A DNA stretch of 64,000 bases, taken from the NCBI RefSeq assembly GCF_003481985.1, contig NZ_QUMD01000008.1:62001-126000 (forward strand), given 5' to 3'. Of the stretch, positions 43,595 to 53,929 are shown piece by piece. Numbering within the stretch: the first letter of the stretch is position 1; every line of letters begins with the position of its first letter. A model generated the notes under the pieces. That model did no database searches, was not told the origin of the DNA, and saw only the letters and a program-made list of their open reading frames with translations. The position numbers and the translations under genes are program-made. This DNA comes from Clostridium sp. OF09-36 (GTDB lineage: Bacteria; Bacillota; Clostridia; Lachnospirales; Lachnospiraceae).

Positions 43595-44301
43595 ATGCTG
43601 AACATTGCCATATGTGATGATACACCGGAAGAACGGGAACTGGTATGCGCATTGGCCCGGCGTTATTTTGAAGAAAAAAACTGTCCGGTCCGCTTTTCCG
43701 TTTACGATTCCATGCAGGCTGTTCTGGATTCCGGCATTGCTTACGATCTTTATTTTTTAGATGTCCTGATGCCGGGAAAAAGCGGGATTCAGGCGCCGCC
43801 GACCTCCTGAAGCTTTATTCCGATCCAGTTATCATTTTCATTACATCCTCCCTGGAATCTGCGGTGGACAGCTACCGTGTCTGCGCATCTGGTTTCCTGT
43901 TAAAACCGGTACACTGGGAGGACTTTCAAGAAACCATGGACCGGGTATCCGCACAAAAACTGACACCGCCTGCAGCATACCTTTCGGTTATCGTGAACCG
44001 GGTTCCTGTGCAGCTTTCCCTGGACCGGATCTCCTGCTTTGAGAACAGGCTCCACAAGGTCTACGCCACCCTGACCGATGGCAGCGTTATCGCCGTAAGC
44101 CAGAAGCTCTCCACAATTTTAGAGGAGCTTTCGGGGCAGCCGGTATTTCTGCGATGCCATCAAAGCTACATTGTCAGTCTGACGCATGTCCGCACTTTGG
44201 AAGACTCCTGCTTTCAGATGGAAGACGGCACTTCCATCCCAATTTCCCGTGCTTTCTATAAAGAAGCCAAAAATGCTTACTATCATTACCGCCTGCGCTA
44301 G
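43595..44301 (+). pseudogene. LytTR-family response regulator (AgrA-like), one frameshift
   Basis: Start at 43595 (GGAGG site). Receiver domain: NIAICDDTPEERELVCALAR with the acidic pair and YDLYFLDVLMPGKSGIQ with the phospho-accepting aspartate, then IIFITSSLESAVDSYRVCAS. The LytTR DNA-binding domain follows (HKVYATLTDGSVIAVSQKLS; FLRCHQSYIVSLTHVRTLED). The frame breaks near 43793; one added base gives GIQAADLLKLYSD and 235 residues. Its cognate kinase is the next gene. Confidence 0.87.
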
Positions 44302-44379
44302 TGCAAGCCGCATTCCCGGTTCGCACGATGTGCACAGCAATACACTTGCATCTCACAGAAACAAAGGAGATTTTTACTT

Positions 44380-45689
44380 ATGAATGACACAGCCTGCCAT
44401 GTTTTCCAGGATCTGATCAATCTTTCCGTACGCATGATGCCGATTTTTCTCTGCCTGGAACCGAAAGACAAAAACCGGGAGACCATTGCAGCCTGCTCTG
44501 TCTACCTGTGGGCTATCATGATTTTCACCCAGTCTCTGTTTCACATCCCGGATCGGACGTTCTGGCTCTTCCAGGGATTTTTTTCGTGTCTGTTTTTCCT
44601 GGTTTTACTGGTCTTTTTTCAGGGCGCTGCAGTGGAAAAACTGTTTTTCTATCTGTCTGCTGGATGCTCGCAGATCTGTCTTCCTTTTTAAACCGTTTTT
44701 CTGCCTGGTATTTCAAAAGCCTGATTCCTTTGTCTATGGAACAGCTTTGTACCATCATTTCGCTGGTCAATGCCACGCTCTGCGGTACCTTTGTATTCTT
44801 CTGGATGAAAAAACGGGCCAGGGAAATATTCCGAAGTCTTTCTCCAAGATTTTCCCTGCTCTTAGCTGCTTACCCGGCTTTGTTTTTGCTGATCCAGTTC
44901 ACCGGTGAGCGTGCGCTCTTCCCGCATGGCATTCCATCCGGTCAAAGCCAGAGCCTGCTTCTGTTCTTCCTGATTCTCTGCGTCAGCCTGCTCTTACTCT
45001 ATGTGCTCACGTTAAACAGTACCGCACAGATCGTAAAGCGCAAACAGACAGAGGAAGAACTTACCTTTGCCCGCCAGATGATCAACAAACAGCGCGAACA
45101 TTATAACCAGACCCTTGAATACATCGAACAGGTGCGGATCATCCGGCATGACTTCCGGCATCATATCCATGCCCTGCTCTACATGGACAAGGAACAGCAG
45201 GTAAAATACTTGAAAAATCTCCAAAAAGAACTGGAAAATGCCGAGCAGCAGATTTTCTGCGAAAACCAGGCAGTAAACGGCCTAATCCAGGAATACGCAG
45301 GCCGGGCAGACAAAGCCGGAATTGCGTTCACCGCGCGGCTGGATCTGTCCGCCCATATTCCGATTGATGACCTGACTCTGTGTATCGTCATCGGGAATCT
45401 GCTGGAAAACGCCATGGAGGCTTCGAAAAAAATGACAGAAAATCCTTTCATCCGCATCCAGGCACGCATGGAAGGAGATCATCTGCTGATGCTGGTAGAA
45501 AACGCATATAACGGAAAAATTCAGGAGAAAAACGGAAAAATCCTTTCCAGTAAAAAAGACGGGGGGCTCGGGATGCTGAGTATCCAGCGCATCCTGAACC
45601 GCCCCGAAGACGAATTTGATGTTTACTTTAATGATGATACTTTCACGTCCATGGTCCGGATCGGCATAGACCCTTCGGTTCACCGATAG
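44380..45689 (+). pseudogene. GHKL sensor histidine kinase (AgrC-like), one frameshift
   Basis: Start at 44380 with GGAG site. Six or so membrane helices come first, then a coiled linker and the kinase core: IEQVRIIRHDFRHHIHALLY with the acceptor histidine, IVIGNLLENAMEASKK as the N-box, and KDGGLGMLSIQRIL as the G-box. The frame breaks near 44662 in the membrane part; one added base gives FFYLSAWMLADLSSFLNRF and 436 residues. AgrC-type kinases often sense peptides or small molecules. With the LytTR gene it probably controls the divergent symporter. Confidence 0.86.
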
Positions 45690-45722
45690 AACGCTCCCTC
45701 AGGGAAACTTTCTATACGGAAG

Positions 45723-46499
45723 CTATACAGAAGCAGCGGCCTGTCTGTCTTTCCGGATCATGATCTTCATCGCCTCAATCCCTACCTCAATGGCGCGCTC
45801 TTCCCAGCCGCTTGGATAATCATCGGCGTCATTGGAGTACTCTCCAAAATTGGTAGCGCTGATCATGACGCTGGAAGTACGGATGCCTAATGATGCCCCG
45901 ATCAAAAACAGGATGGAGCATTCCATGCTGGTATTCGTGGCGCCGCCTTTTAAGTAAGAATCCCACTTTTCTTTCAGTTCATGGTAAACCGGCTTCGTTT
46001 CCGGCTCTGCTTCGGTATAATAGGAATCTTTTGTGATGGTCACGCCGATGTTGTACGGATAGCCAAGCTTCTTTGCCGCTTCTTCCAGTGCTTTTAACAT
46101 TTCATAATCCGGCACTGCCGGAAATTCAAACGGCAGATAATGATTGCCCGTTCCTTCCATGCGCACTGCACCGTTTGGGATCACGACATCTCCGAGTTTC
46201 ACCTTCGGGGATGTGGAAGCCGCAGAACCGATCCGCATCATCGTATGGGCTCCGCAGGAATAAAGCTCCTCGATCGCGATTCCGGCAGATGGTCCGCCGA
46301 TGCCGGTACTGGTTACCGTAACCGGAACTCCTTCCAGAGTCCCGGTATACGTCAGATATTCCCGATGATGGGCAATCTTCACCGGATTGTCAAAATGGTT
46401 TGCGATCAGGGTTGCCCGCTCCACACTGCCGGGCAGGAACACATATTTTCCAACCTGATCCGATGTTACCCCCAAATGCATAGTTTTTGCTTCTGCCAT
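45723..46499 (-). CDS. udp: Nucleoside phosphorylase (uridine phosphorylase type), copy 1
   Basis: 258 residues from the ATG at 46499 (GGAGGG site). Phosphorolysis of uridine or related nucleosides to base and ribose-1-phosphate. Motifs: KYVFLPGSVERATLIANHFD (phosphate site), VTVTSTGIGGPSAGIAIEEL, HTMMRIGSAAST, and the base-site TNTSMECSILFLIGASLGIR. It lies at the end of the nucleoside cluster, 71 bp after a second phosphorylase. It is closest to the copy at 53106. Confidence 0.9.
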   Translation of the reverse strand: MAEAKTMHLGVTSDQVGKYVFLPGSVERATLIANHFDNPVKIAHHREYLTYTGTLEGVPVTVTSTGIGGPSAGIAIEELYSCGAHTMMRIGSAASTSPKVKLGDVVIPNGAVRMEGTGNHYLPFEFPAVPDYEMLKALEEAAKKLGYPYNIGVTITKDSYYTEAEPETKPVYHELKEKWDSYLKGGATNTSMECSILFLIGASLGIRTSSVMISATNFGEYSNDADDYPSGWEERAIEVGIEAMKIMIRKDRQAAASV

Positions 46500-46570
46500 A
46501 TTACACCCTCCACACTTTCTGCTGCATATTGTTGTTTTCAATCCGCAGTCTGTCATTTCACGAAGCCGGA

Positions 46571-47356
46571 TTAAGCTTCTTTTTCCCCTCCCTGCTCTTT
46601 TTCAAAGCGGTAAATGGCCTCCAGAACCACCTTGATCTCCTCGTCCCAGCCGTTTGCCAGTCCTTCGTTTGCGGTTTCATAGATCACTTCCCCCGTGATC
46701 AGATTGCCGGATACCGCACTGATCATGGCAGCGCGTTTCTTCCGGCGGGTGCATACCGTGTAAAGCGCAGAGCTCTCCATCTCTACATTCAGGCATCCAT
46801 AAGAAGAAAGTTTCTCGATCCATTCCTGGGTCTCTCCATAAAATGCATCATCGGATGCGTTAATTCCATAGTAAACCTTGCCCGTTAATTCCGGCTGCAT
46901 CTCCCTTGCCGTGTCAATGATGGTACGGGTCAGATCAAAATCCGGTACCGCCGGGAAACAGTCCGGCACATAAAACCGGCTGGTTCCCTCATTCTTCATG
47001 GAACCGGTGGAAATCATCAGATCGCCGATCTTAATTCCCTCCTGCAATGCTGCACTGCTTCCGATCCGGATCAGGCATTCTGCTCCGATGTTCATCAGCT
47101 CTTCCGCTGCGATCGCAGTGGAAGGGCAGCCCATGCCGGTCGAGGTAACAGAGATTTTTACGCCCTTATAATATCCGGTAAACGTCCGGTGTTCCCGGTT
47201 GTTTGCCACCAGTTCTGCATGGTCAAGATACTTTGCCACGCGGTCAGAACGCGCCGGATCGCCCGGGAGCAGGACATATTTTCCGATATCACCTGGTTTC
47301 AGATGAATATGATACTGTTTTTTCCCAAGTGTCTTACTTTCCTTATCAAGTGCCAT
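46571..47356 (-). CDS. Nucleoside phosphorylase (uridine phosphorylase type), copy 2
   Basis: 261 residues. I choose the ATG at 47356 (AGGAGG 7 bp upstream); the ATG at 47362 overlaps the permease stop but is only 1 bp from the site. Motifs: KYVLLPGDPARSDRVAKYLD, ISVTSTGMGCPSTAIAAEEL, CLIRIGSSAAL and the NVEMESSALYTVCTRRKKR base-site. It is more diverged than the other two copies, especially in the C-terminal third, so it may prefer a different nucleoside. Confidence 0.9.
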   Translation of the reverse strand: MALDKESKTLGKKQYHIHLKPGDIGKYVLLPGDPARSDRVAKYLDHAELVANNREHRTFTGYYKGVKISVTSTGMGCPSTAIAAEELMNIGAECLIRIGSSAALQEGIKIGDLMISTGSMKNEGTSRFYVPDCFPAVPDFDLTRTIIDTAREMQPELTGKVYYGINASDDAFYGETQEWIEKLSSYGCLNVEMESSALYTVCTRRKKRAAMISAVSGNLITGEVIYETANEGLANGWDEEIKVVLEAIYRFEKEQGGEKEA

Positions 47357-47358
47357 GA

Positions 47359-48294
47359 TCATGCCTCCTCTATATTTTTCAGTTTTTTCTCAGCAGCCAT
47401 CGTTTTCTGAATAGAATAAATGGTCAAACCTGCAATCGTTGCCAGGTACGGAAGCATCTGGATGAACTCAGACGGGATTTTCAGTACCTGAAGGATATTC
47501 GACATGCCATCAAAGAATGCGAAGATCATGGAAGAGAGCAATGCGCCTGCCGGCGTTGACTGTCCCATGGAACATGCTGCCAGGGCAATGAAACCGCGTC
47601 CTGCAGTCATATCACGCACAAACATATTTAAGTAACCCATGGAGAGGTACATGCCGCCAAGTCCGGTCAGCACTCCGCAGAGTAAAATAGCCAGGAAACG
47701 GATCGCTGTCACATTCTGTCCGACACTGGACGCTGCATTCGGGTTCTCGCCCACCGCACGCATCCGCAGTCCCATCGGGGTTTTGTAAAGGAAAAACCAG
47801 ATCACGACAACCATGATCAGCGCGAAATACGTTAACGCATTGTGACCGGAAAGAATGCTTCCGATCACCGGAATATCTTTGATCACAGGAATGTTGATCT
47901 GCGGGAAAGAGAAGCTCTTTAAAGAAGAGGAATTTCCCTTTTCACCGGTAGCCAGCTGCAGTACAAATACAGTTAAGCCGGAAGCCATGGTATTGACCGC
48001 CGTACCGCAAAGTACGTTATTCGCCTTTAAGATCAGGTGGAAATACGCAAACAGCGCGCTCACAGCCAGGGCAGCTGCCATGCCTGCCACGATGCCCCAG
48101 AAAAGACTGCCGCCAAAGGCACTTCCCAGCACTCCGGCGAGTGCGGAAATCAGCATAATGCCTTCCAATCCCAGGTTTACCACTCCGGCTCTGGAACAGA
48201 TCACGCCGCCAAGCGAAGAAAAGATGATCGGAGTCGCCACACGAATCCACATATAAATAAATTCCGGGCTGACAATATAACTTAAAACTTTCAT
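47359..48294 (-). CDS. nupQ: Nucleoside ABC transporter permease (NupQ/YufQ type)
   Basis: 311 residues, eight to ten membrane segments. Features of the BMP-linked branched-chain-type permease: GGVICSRAGVVNLGLEGIML, TPMGLRMRAVGENPNAASSV, TGLGGMYLSMG and GRGFIALAACSMGQSTPAG. It overlaps nupP by 4 bp (ATGA-type) and the phosphorylase downstream nearly touches its stop, so the order is a tight operon. Confidence 0.92.
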   Translation of the reverse strand: MKVLSYIVSPEFIYMWIRVATPIIFSSLGGVICSRAGVVNLGLEGIMLISALAGVLGSAFGGSLFWGIVAGMAAALAVSALFAYFHLILKANNVLCGTAVNTMASGLTVFVLQLATGEKGNSSSLKSFSFPQINIPVIKDIPVIGSILSGHNALTYFALIMVVVIWFFLYKTPMGLRMRAVGENPNAASSVGQNVTAIRFLAILLCGVLTGLGGMYLSMGYLNMFVRDMTAGRGFIALAACSMGQSTPAGALLSSMIFAFFDGMSNILQVLKIPSEFIQMLPYLATIAGLTIYSIQKTMAAEKKLKNIEEA

Positions 48295-49370
48295 TGCTTT
48301 GCCGCCTCCTTTTCCTCTTCTTTTGCTGCTTTCACGATCAGGCTCTGTCTCCAGCCCTTTAACAGGGCATCTGCCGCGATCAGAAACATCATCACACCCT
48401 GGATAATATCCACGACCTCACGTCCCACATCACTGCTGCGGGCCATGATATCTGCGCCTACATTCAGATAACCAATGAACGCTGCTGCAAGCGGAACCAG
48501 AAGCGGATTGCTTCTTGCAAGCAGTGCAACAACGATACCCGTCCAGCCATAACCAGGGGAAGTCGTCCATTTAAACCGGTTATACATGCCAAGGATCTCT
48601 GCACCGCCACCCATTCCGGCAATGGCACCTGCGATAACCTGGGCCGCAACCATAAGACCGGTAACTTTTAATCCGGAATACTTTGCAAAAAGCGGATTCT
48701 CACCGGTAATACGCAGCTTTGTACCAAATGAGGTGCGGTACAGGAAAAACCACACCAGTACACACAGAATGATTCCAAGAACAATTCCCGCATGGATTCT
48801 GGTACCGGCAATCACCACCGGAAGTCCTGCAGTTTCTTCAAATTTTAAGGAAGCCAGGCTGGAGCTGCTCACTTCGCGGAAATGGTAACTGACCAGGTAA
48901 ATGGCAAAAAACTGCACAACATAGTTTAACATAATCGAGGTTACCAGCTCACTGACATTCCATTTCATTTTCAACAGTGCCGGGATCATGGAAACAATCG
49001 CTCCGCAAAAACCGGCAAACAAAATTGCCACAGCCGGATGAAGCCCGCCCGGAAGCTTACAGGCAATCGCAACGATCATGGCTCCGGAGGTTCCGATAAA
49101 GAAGGAGCCTTCTGCGATCATGGAAAACTGACCGGAACCAAAAATGATGATAACCGCAAGCGCCGTGAACATCAGCGGTGCTGCTGCCTCTATGATATTT
49201 CCGATCCTTCGCAGTGAAGTAAATGGTCCGATAAAGAAACTGGTGATGGCCGTCATCGGATCATCGCTGACGATCAGAACGATCAGGGAAACCAGCGCAC
49301 AGGCAATGAAAATGATCAGCGCCAGCTTGACCGCATCTACCAGCAAATTGATTTTTTTATTACTGTTCAT
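48291..49370 (-). CDS. nupP: Nucleoside ABC transporter permease (NupP/YufP type)
   Basis: 359 residues from the ATG at 49370 (GGGAGG 6 bp upstream). It overlaps the ATPase gene by 11 bp. Ten or so membrane segments; typical motifs FGSGQFSMIAEGSFFIGTSG, FGTKLRITGENPLFAKYSGL and GYGWTGIVVALLARSNPLLV. It forms the channel with NupQ. The C-terminus is a short charged tail (KEEEKEAAKQ). Confidence 0.92.
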   Translation of the reverse strand: MNSNKKINLLVDAVKLALIIFIACALVSLIVLIVSDDPMTAITSFFIGPFTSLRRIGNIIEAAAPLMFTALAVIIIFGSGQFSMIAEGSFFIGTSGAMIVAIACKLPGGLHPAVAILFAGFCGAIVSMIPALLKMKWNVSELVTSIMLNYVVQFFAIYLVSYHFREVSSSSLASLKFEETAGLPVVIAGTRIHAGIVLGIILCVLVWFFLYRTSFGTKLRITGENPLFAKYSGLKVTGLMVAAQVIAGAIAGMGGGAEILGMYNRFKWTTSPGYGWTGIVVALLARSNPLLVPLAAAFIGYLNVGADIMARSSDVGREVVDIIQGVMMFLIAADALLKGWRQSLIVKAAKEEEKEAAKQ

Positions 49371-50914
49371 GGCACGCCTCCCGGATTTCTTCCTCTGTCT
49401 GTTTCTGGATACCAAGCATATAGGTTCCAAGCTCTTCCTCGGTTATGCTGGCAGTGTCCTTGATATAAGCGGCGATCTTACCTTCATAAAATACCAGCAG
49501 ACTGTCTGAGAGTCCCAGGACCTCATTTAGATCGGAGGTTACCAGAATGACGCCGTTTCCAGCATCCCTGGATTCCACCAGCCGTTTACGGATAAACTCG
49601 GTTGCACCGACATCGACACCACGGGTCGGCTGATCTGCGATGATCACCTGCGGATCACCGGACAGTTCTCTTGCCAGCACCACTTTCTGGATATTACCGC
49701 CGGACAGACTGTCAATCGAAACATCCTGGGATTTGCACAGTACCTGATACTGCTCTACCATTTCATCTCCGTAGTTTCGAACTGCTTTCCGGTTGATGAT
49801 CCCGTGCCGGAAAAACGTTTTCCAGTTCAACTTATCCGCGATCATATTTTCTGTCAGCGACAGCTTCGGGGCAATTCCCATCGTCATGCGGTCTTCCGGA
49901 ATATGGGCTACCTTCATGCCGCGGATCGCAGCAACGGAACTTCCCTTAATATTTTTCCCGGCAATTTCGATCGTACCGGATGCATAACCGCCCATTCCGG
50001 TCAGTGCTTCTACCAGTTCTGTCTGACCGTTTCCTTCCACACCGGCAATGCCAAGGATCTCCCCTTCCTTAACGAAAAAGAAATTCTGTCCACCGCCCGT
50101 TTGCCATTTTCACCAAGGATCACCAGATCTTTGATCTTTACCAGGGTTTCTCCCGGATGGCACGGAGCTTTTTCCGTGTTCAGGATGACATCACGTCCTA
50201 CCATCAGTCTGGAAATGTCCTGCTCGGTCACGGAAGCAACCTCATGCACGCCCATGGTGACACCGCGGCGGATGATGGTAATGCGGTCACAGATCTGCTT
50301 GACCTCCTGGAGCTTATGCGAAATGAAAATGATCGTGTAATCATTCTGTTTCAGATGAAGCAGTTCATCAAAAAGTTCCTGCGTTTCCTGAGGTGTCAGC
50401 ACGGCTGTCGGCTCGTCCAGGATCAGGATCTTCGCACCACGGAAAAGCGCCTTCAGGATCTCAACACGCTGTTTCTGTCCTACCGTCAGATCTTCTACTT
50501 TTTTATCCGGATCCACATAGAGGTTAAACTTTTTGCCCATCTCCTCTACCTGTTTTCTGGCATACGCCAGGTCAACCCGAATTCCTTTTACCGGTTCCAT
50601 TCCCATGATGATATTTTCTGTTACAGTCAGGGACGGTACCAGCATGAAGTGCTGATGGACCATGCCCACGCCCAGCTTGATCGCCATCTGCGGGGATGTC
50701 ATATGTACTTTGTTCCCATTGATATAAATTTCTCCTGATGTAGCTGCTCTTCGCCAAACAGGATTTTCATAAGCGTGGATTTTCCGGCTCCGTTCTCACC
50801 GGAAAGAGCATGGATCTCACCACGGTTTACTGACAATGTCACATCTTTGTTTGCCATAACGCCATTGGAATAGACTTTGACAATATGGGACATTCTTAAA
50901 GCTTCTTCCGCCAT
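49360..50914 (-). pseudogene. nupO: Nucleoside ABC transporter ATPase (NupO/YufO type), two frameshifts
   Basis: Start at 50914 (GAGGTG site). Double ATPase with two nucleotide-binding domains. First domain: Walker A SGENGAGKSTLMKILFG and LTVGQKQRVEILKALFRGAK, then ILILDEPTAVLTPQE. Second: EGNGQTELVEALTGMGGYAS (degenerate Walker A), SLSGGNIQKVVLARELSG and IIADQPTRGVDVGAT. The frame breaks near 50738 (one added base gives QLHQGEIYINGNKVHMTSPQ) and near 50085 (one added base gives ISFFVKEGEILGIAGVEGNG). Restored length is 518 residues, normal for the family. Confidence 0.88.
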
Positions 50915-50965
50915 TCTCAACACCTCACCTGCAACCAGTTTCCCTGTGTTTTTATTTTTTAATAG

Positions 50966-50995
50966 AAAAAAGCCGGAGGGGCCGGCCCTCCGGCT
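50966..50995 (-). terminator. Hairpin with T-run between the binding-protein gene and nupO (likely partial terminator)
   Basis: AGCCGGAGGG (50971-50980), gccgg, CCCTCCGGCT (50986-50995): perfect 10-bp stem followed on the minus strand by TTTTTT. Same arrangement as after tctC. Confidence 0.87.
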
Positions 50996-51011
50996 GTAAA
51001 TATCATTTACA

Positions 51012-52207
51012 TCACGGTTTCATGCTGTCACGCAGTGCTGCAACTTCATCTGTGCTCATATCAAATGCAGTACCAACGGTAATTTCACCATCGATGACTT
51101 TCTGCTCGGTCTCATCGATAAATTTCTGGATATCTTCCGGAACGATTGCTTTGTAGTTTTCGTTCTTTGCAAGACCTACTGCTCCGCTGTCAAGACCAAG
51201 GGTGTAATCCTGATCCAGGCTCATCTCGCCATTCTGCCATCCTTCGATTGCGGTGTAGATCGACTCACCAACATTCTTTAAGCTGGAGGAAAGAACATTT
51301 GCTGCAAGGTCCTTATCAGACTCAGCCAGCTCGGAGTACAGATCCTGGTCACATGCGATCAGATATTTGTCTGCATTCTGTGCTGCGGTTGCTGCACCAA
51401 GGATAGACTGGGATGCCGGTGCGTATACGATCTGTGCACCCTGGTTGTAAAGCTGGGTGGTCATCTCCATACATTTGGAAACATCCTCGAAGGAACCAAC
51501 ATAGGAAGTCATAACCTTGATCTCCGGATCAACATACTGGATACCCTCCAGATAACCTACCAGGAAATCGTTGATGTTTGCGGTATCCATGGAACCAACA
51601 AAGCCGAGAACCTTCTGGGAGGCATCGATCTTTGCATCGCCGGACTCTAACATCTTTGCTGCGAGTACACCGGAAAGGTAAGCAGCCTGGTTTGAGTAGT
51701 AATTTAAGCCCATCATGTTGTTGTCTTTTACAACATCACGGTCAACAGAAGCATCGAAGATCAGGTAGTTTTTATCTGGGAACTGTGCAGCAATATCCTG
51801 TGCCAGCTCTTTTACAGACCAGGTACCGGAAACGATCATATCCCAATCCTGCTCGGATACATCCAGATAGTTGCCTTCGTAGCTTGTCTCGTCACGGCCC
51901 ATCTCTACGGTTTTGACTTCAGCACCCAGCTTGTCTTTTAACATCTGCATGCCGCTCTCAGCAGAATCGTTAAAGCCCTTATCACCAAGGCTTCCGTTGC
52001 ACAGGTATACAACCTTTAACGGTTTGTCGCTGCCTTCGGTCTTTTCCTCAGCCTTAGCTCCGTGCTCTCAGCTGCATCTGCCTTCTCTTCCGTCTTCTCT
52101 GCTGCCGGTGCTGCTGTGGTCTCCTTGCTGGAAGAACCGCCGCATCCTGCCAGGACGCCTGCTGTCATTGCTGCTGCCAGTGCTACGCTTACTACTTTCT
52201 TTTTCAT
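51012..52207 (-). pseudogene. BMP-family nucleoside-binding lipoprotein, one frameshift
   Basis: The start at 52207 has an AGGAGG site. Lipoprotein signal with lipobox VLAGC and a Ser/Ala/Glu/Lys linker. The mature part is BMP/Med-type: QDWDMIVSGTWSVKELAQDI, FPDKNYLIFDASVDRDVVKD, NQAAYLSGVLAAKMLESGDA and GAQIVYAPASQSILGAATAA. The frame breaks near 52068 in the linker; one added base gives AESTEAKAEEKTEGSDKPLK and 398 residues. It binds extracellular nucleosides for NupOPQ. Confidence 0.87.
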
Positions 52208-52329
52208 GATGATCCTCCTCATTAGAATAAATTATGTACAAACTGCCTTGGGCAGCTGTATTTCTTTATGATCGTTATTCTCATTCTTCCTGTCTGTGTA
52301 ACTCTTTACCCGATTCACACACACAAATC

Positions 52330-53067
52330 TTATCTTCTTCGTTCCATGGAAAAACGGTACCAGTTCCCATCCATCCAGTATTTGTGGTAGGAAACCGCAT
52401 GATCGCCCTCCGACAGTACATCGTCCATCACGATCAGGATCGATGTCTTCGGCTTGTCGGTTTCTTCTTCCGTCCACTCCATGGCGCTCATGGAAAGTTC
52501 CGAGCGCTCTGCTTTCCGGTAAATCTGATTCAATACAAAATCTTCAATTTCTTTCTGGTCATCTACGGAAATGCCTGTTTTTTCTACCTCCAGCACCGGG
52601 ATTACCGTTACCGAAGATGCAACATGCACTTCCTTCACAAAATATTTCGTATCCACGGCAAGTGCAATGAAAGATCCCCGCTCCAGACCCAGAAGATCAC
52701 TTACCAGTTTTCCTCCATTCTGAAAGGAAATTATGGATTCGGTTCTTGTAACCGGCTGCTGGCATCCGGTCAGACACGGATTTACGATCTGAGAAATGCC
52801 GGTACGGCTGCGTTCCATCTGCCCCGTCACCGTCGTCTTTTTTCCCTGCATCTTGTAGATCAGACCATCCTCCTCCAGCTTGCGCACTGCCAGGCGGATC
52901 GTACTGCGGCTTACATTCCAGTATGCTGCCAGCGCATTTTCACCCGGAATCGTATCGCCTTCCTTTAAAGCCCCGCTGCTGATCCTTTCATATATGATAT
53001 CGTAAATCTGAACGTAATATGGAATATTCAGTTCTTTCAGCTTTGGCAGACTTGCACAGTCATTCAT
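52330..53067 (-). CDS. GntR-family regulator with UTRA-type effector domain
   Basis: 245 residues. HTH: YVQIYDIIYERISSGALKEG, then NVSRSTIRLAVRKLEEDGLI. The second half (FVLNQIYRKAERSELSMSAM; SILIVMDDVLSEGDHAVSYH) is a UTRA-like ligand-binding domain. It lies inside the nucleoside cluster between the phosphorylase at 53106 and the binding-protein gene and is the most likely local repressor. A possible target is the palindrome in the nucleoside hydrolase promoter (54949-54963). Confidence 0.9.
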   Translation of the reverse strand: MNDCASLPKLKELNIPYYVQIYDIIYERISSGALKEGDTIPGENALAAYWNVSRSTIRLAVRKLEEDGLIYKMQGKKTTVTGQMERSRTGISQIVNPCLTGCQQPVTRTESIISFQNGGKLVSDLLGLERGSFIALAVDTKYFVKEVHVASSVTVIPVLEVEKTGISVDDQKEIEDFVLNQIYRKAERSELSMSAMEWTEEETDKPKTSILIVMDDVLSEGDHAVSYHKYWMDGNWYRFSMERRR

Positions 53068-53105
53068 AAATCAGGCATTCTCCTTATCCTCTGCGATCAG
53101 CGTTC

Positions 53106-53834
53106 TCATAGCTCAAGCGCTGTGCGGATTGCTCTGTCTTCGATATCGATATCGGTCTTTCTGCCGTTTGCCGAATAATCCTTATAGCTGGTTGCACTCG
53201 CCATAACACAGCCGGTACGGATGCCAAGAGATGCGCCTACGGAAAAGAGGACTGAACACTCCATGCTGGTGGAGGTTGCACCGCCTTTTTCATAAGCCTC
53301 CCATTTATAGATCAGTTCCGGTCCCACCGGTTTGGTTTCCGGTGTAGTCTGGGTGTAAAATGATGCCTTGGTAATGGTCACTCCGATGTTGTATGGCAAT
53401 TCCAGTTTCTGTGCCGCCTGCTCGATGGCTTTTACAACCTGGAAGTCCGGCACTGCCGGAAATTCTACCGGAAGATAATGGGCGCTGACGCCTTCCATCT
53501 TTACCGCTCCGTTTGGGATCACAACATCACCAAGTGATACCTTTTTCGACGTGGATGCGCAGGTTCCGACGCGGAGCATGGTGTCCGCACCGCACTGGTA
53601 GAGCTCCTCTACTGCAATTGCTGCGGACGGTCCGCCGATTCCGGTACTGGTAACCGCTACCTTCACCCCGTCCAGTTCCCCGACAAATGTACGGAACTCC
53701 CGGTTGTAGGCGATTTCCTTCGGATGATCGAAGTATGCTGCAATCTTTTCGGTGCGCTCCGGACTTCCCGGAAGGAATACATAACGGCCGACTTCCCCTG
53801 GTTCCAGTCCAATATGCATCATTTTCTTTCCCAT
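53106..53834 (-). CDS. udp: Nucleoside phosphorylase (uridine phosphorylase type), copy 3
   Basis: 242 residues, GGAG site. Motifs: RYVFLPGSPERTEKIAAYFD, VAVTSTGIGGPSAAIAVEEL, DTMLRVGTCASTSKKVSLGD and TSTSMECSVLFSVGASLGIR. Very like copy 1 at 45723 (shared GDVVIPNGAV, EFPAVPD, PYNIGVTITK) though shorter at the C-terminus. It is 95 bp downstream of the nucleoside hydrolase and 38 bp upstream of the GntR gene. Confidence 0.9.
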   Translation of the reverse strand: MGKKMMHIGLEPGEVGRYVFLPGSPERTEKIAAYFDHPKEIAYNREFRTFVGELDGVKVAVTSTGIGGPSAAIAVEELYQCGADTMLRVGTCASTSKKVSLGDVVIPNGAVKMEGVSAHYLPVEFPAVPDFQVVKAIEQAAQKLELPYNIGVTITKASFYTQTTPETKPVGPELIYKWEAYEKGGATSTSMECSVLFSVGASLGIRTGCVMASATSYKDYSANGRKTDIDIEDRAIRTALEL

Positions 53835-53929
53835 AACGACTTCTCCTTTTTTGTGATGATTTTCTTTATGGTTCTTTTTTCTTTGATATTTCCGGTTTCA
53901 CTTCTGACCGAAACGAGAACCGTCCGTCT

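Noticed and set aside
39217..52207. Programmed ribosomal frameshifting in the split genes
   Set aside because: Breaks occur at different places in unrelated housekeeping proteins, without common slippery heptamers or downstream structures. Missing single bases explain them better.
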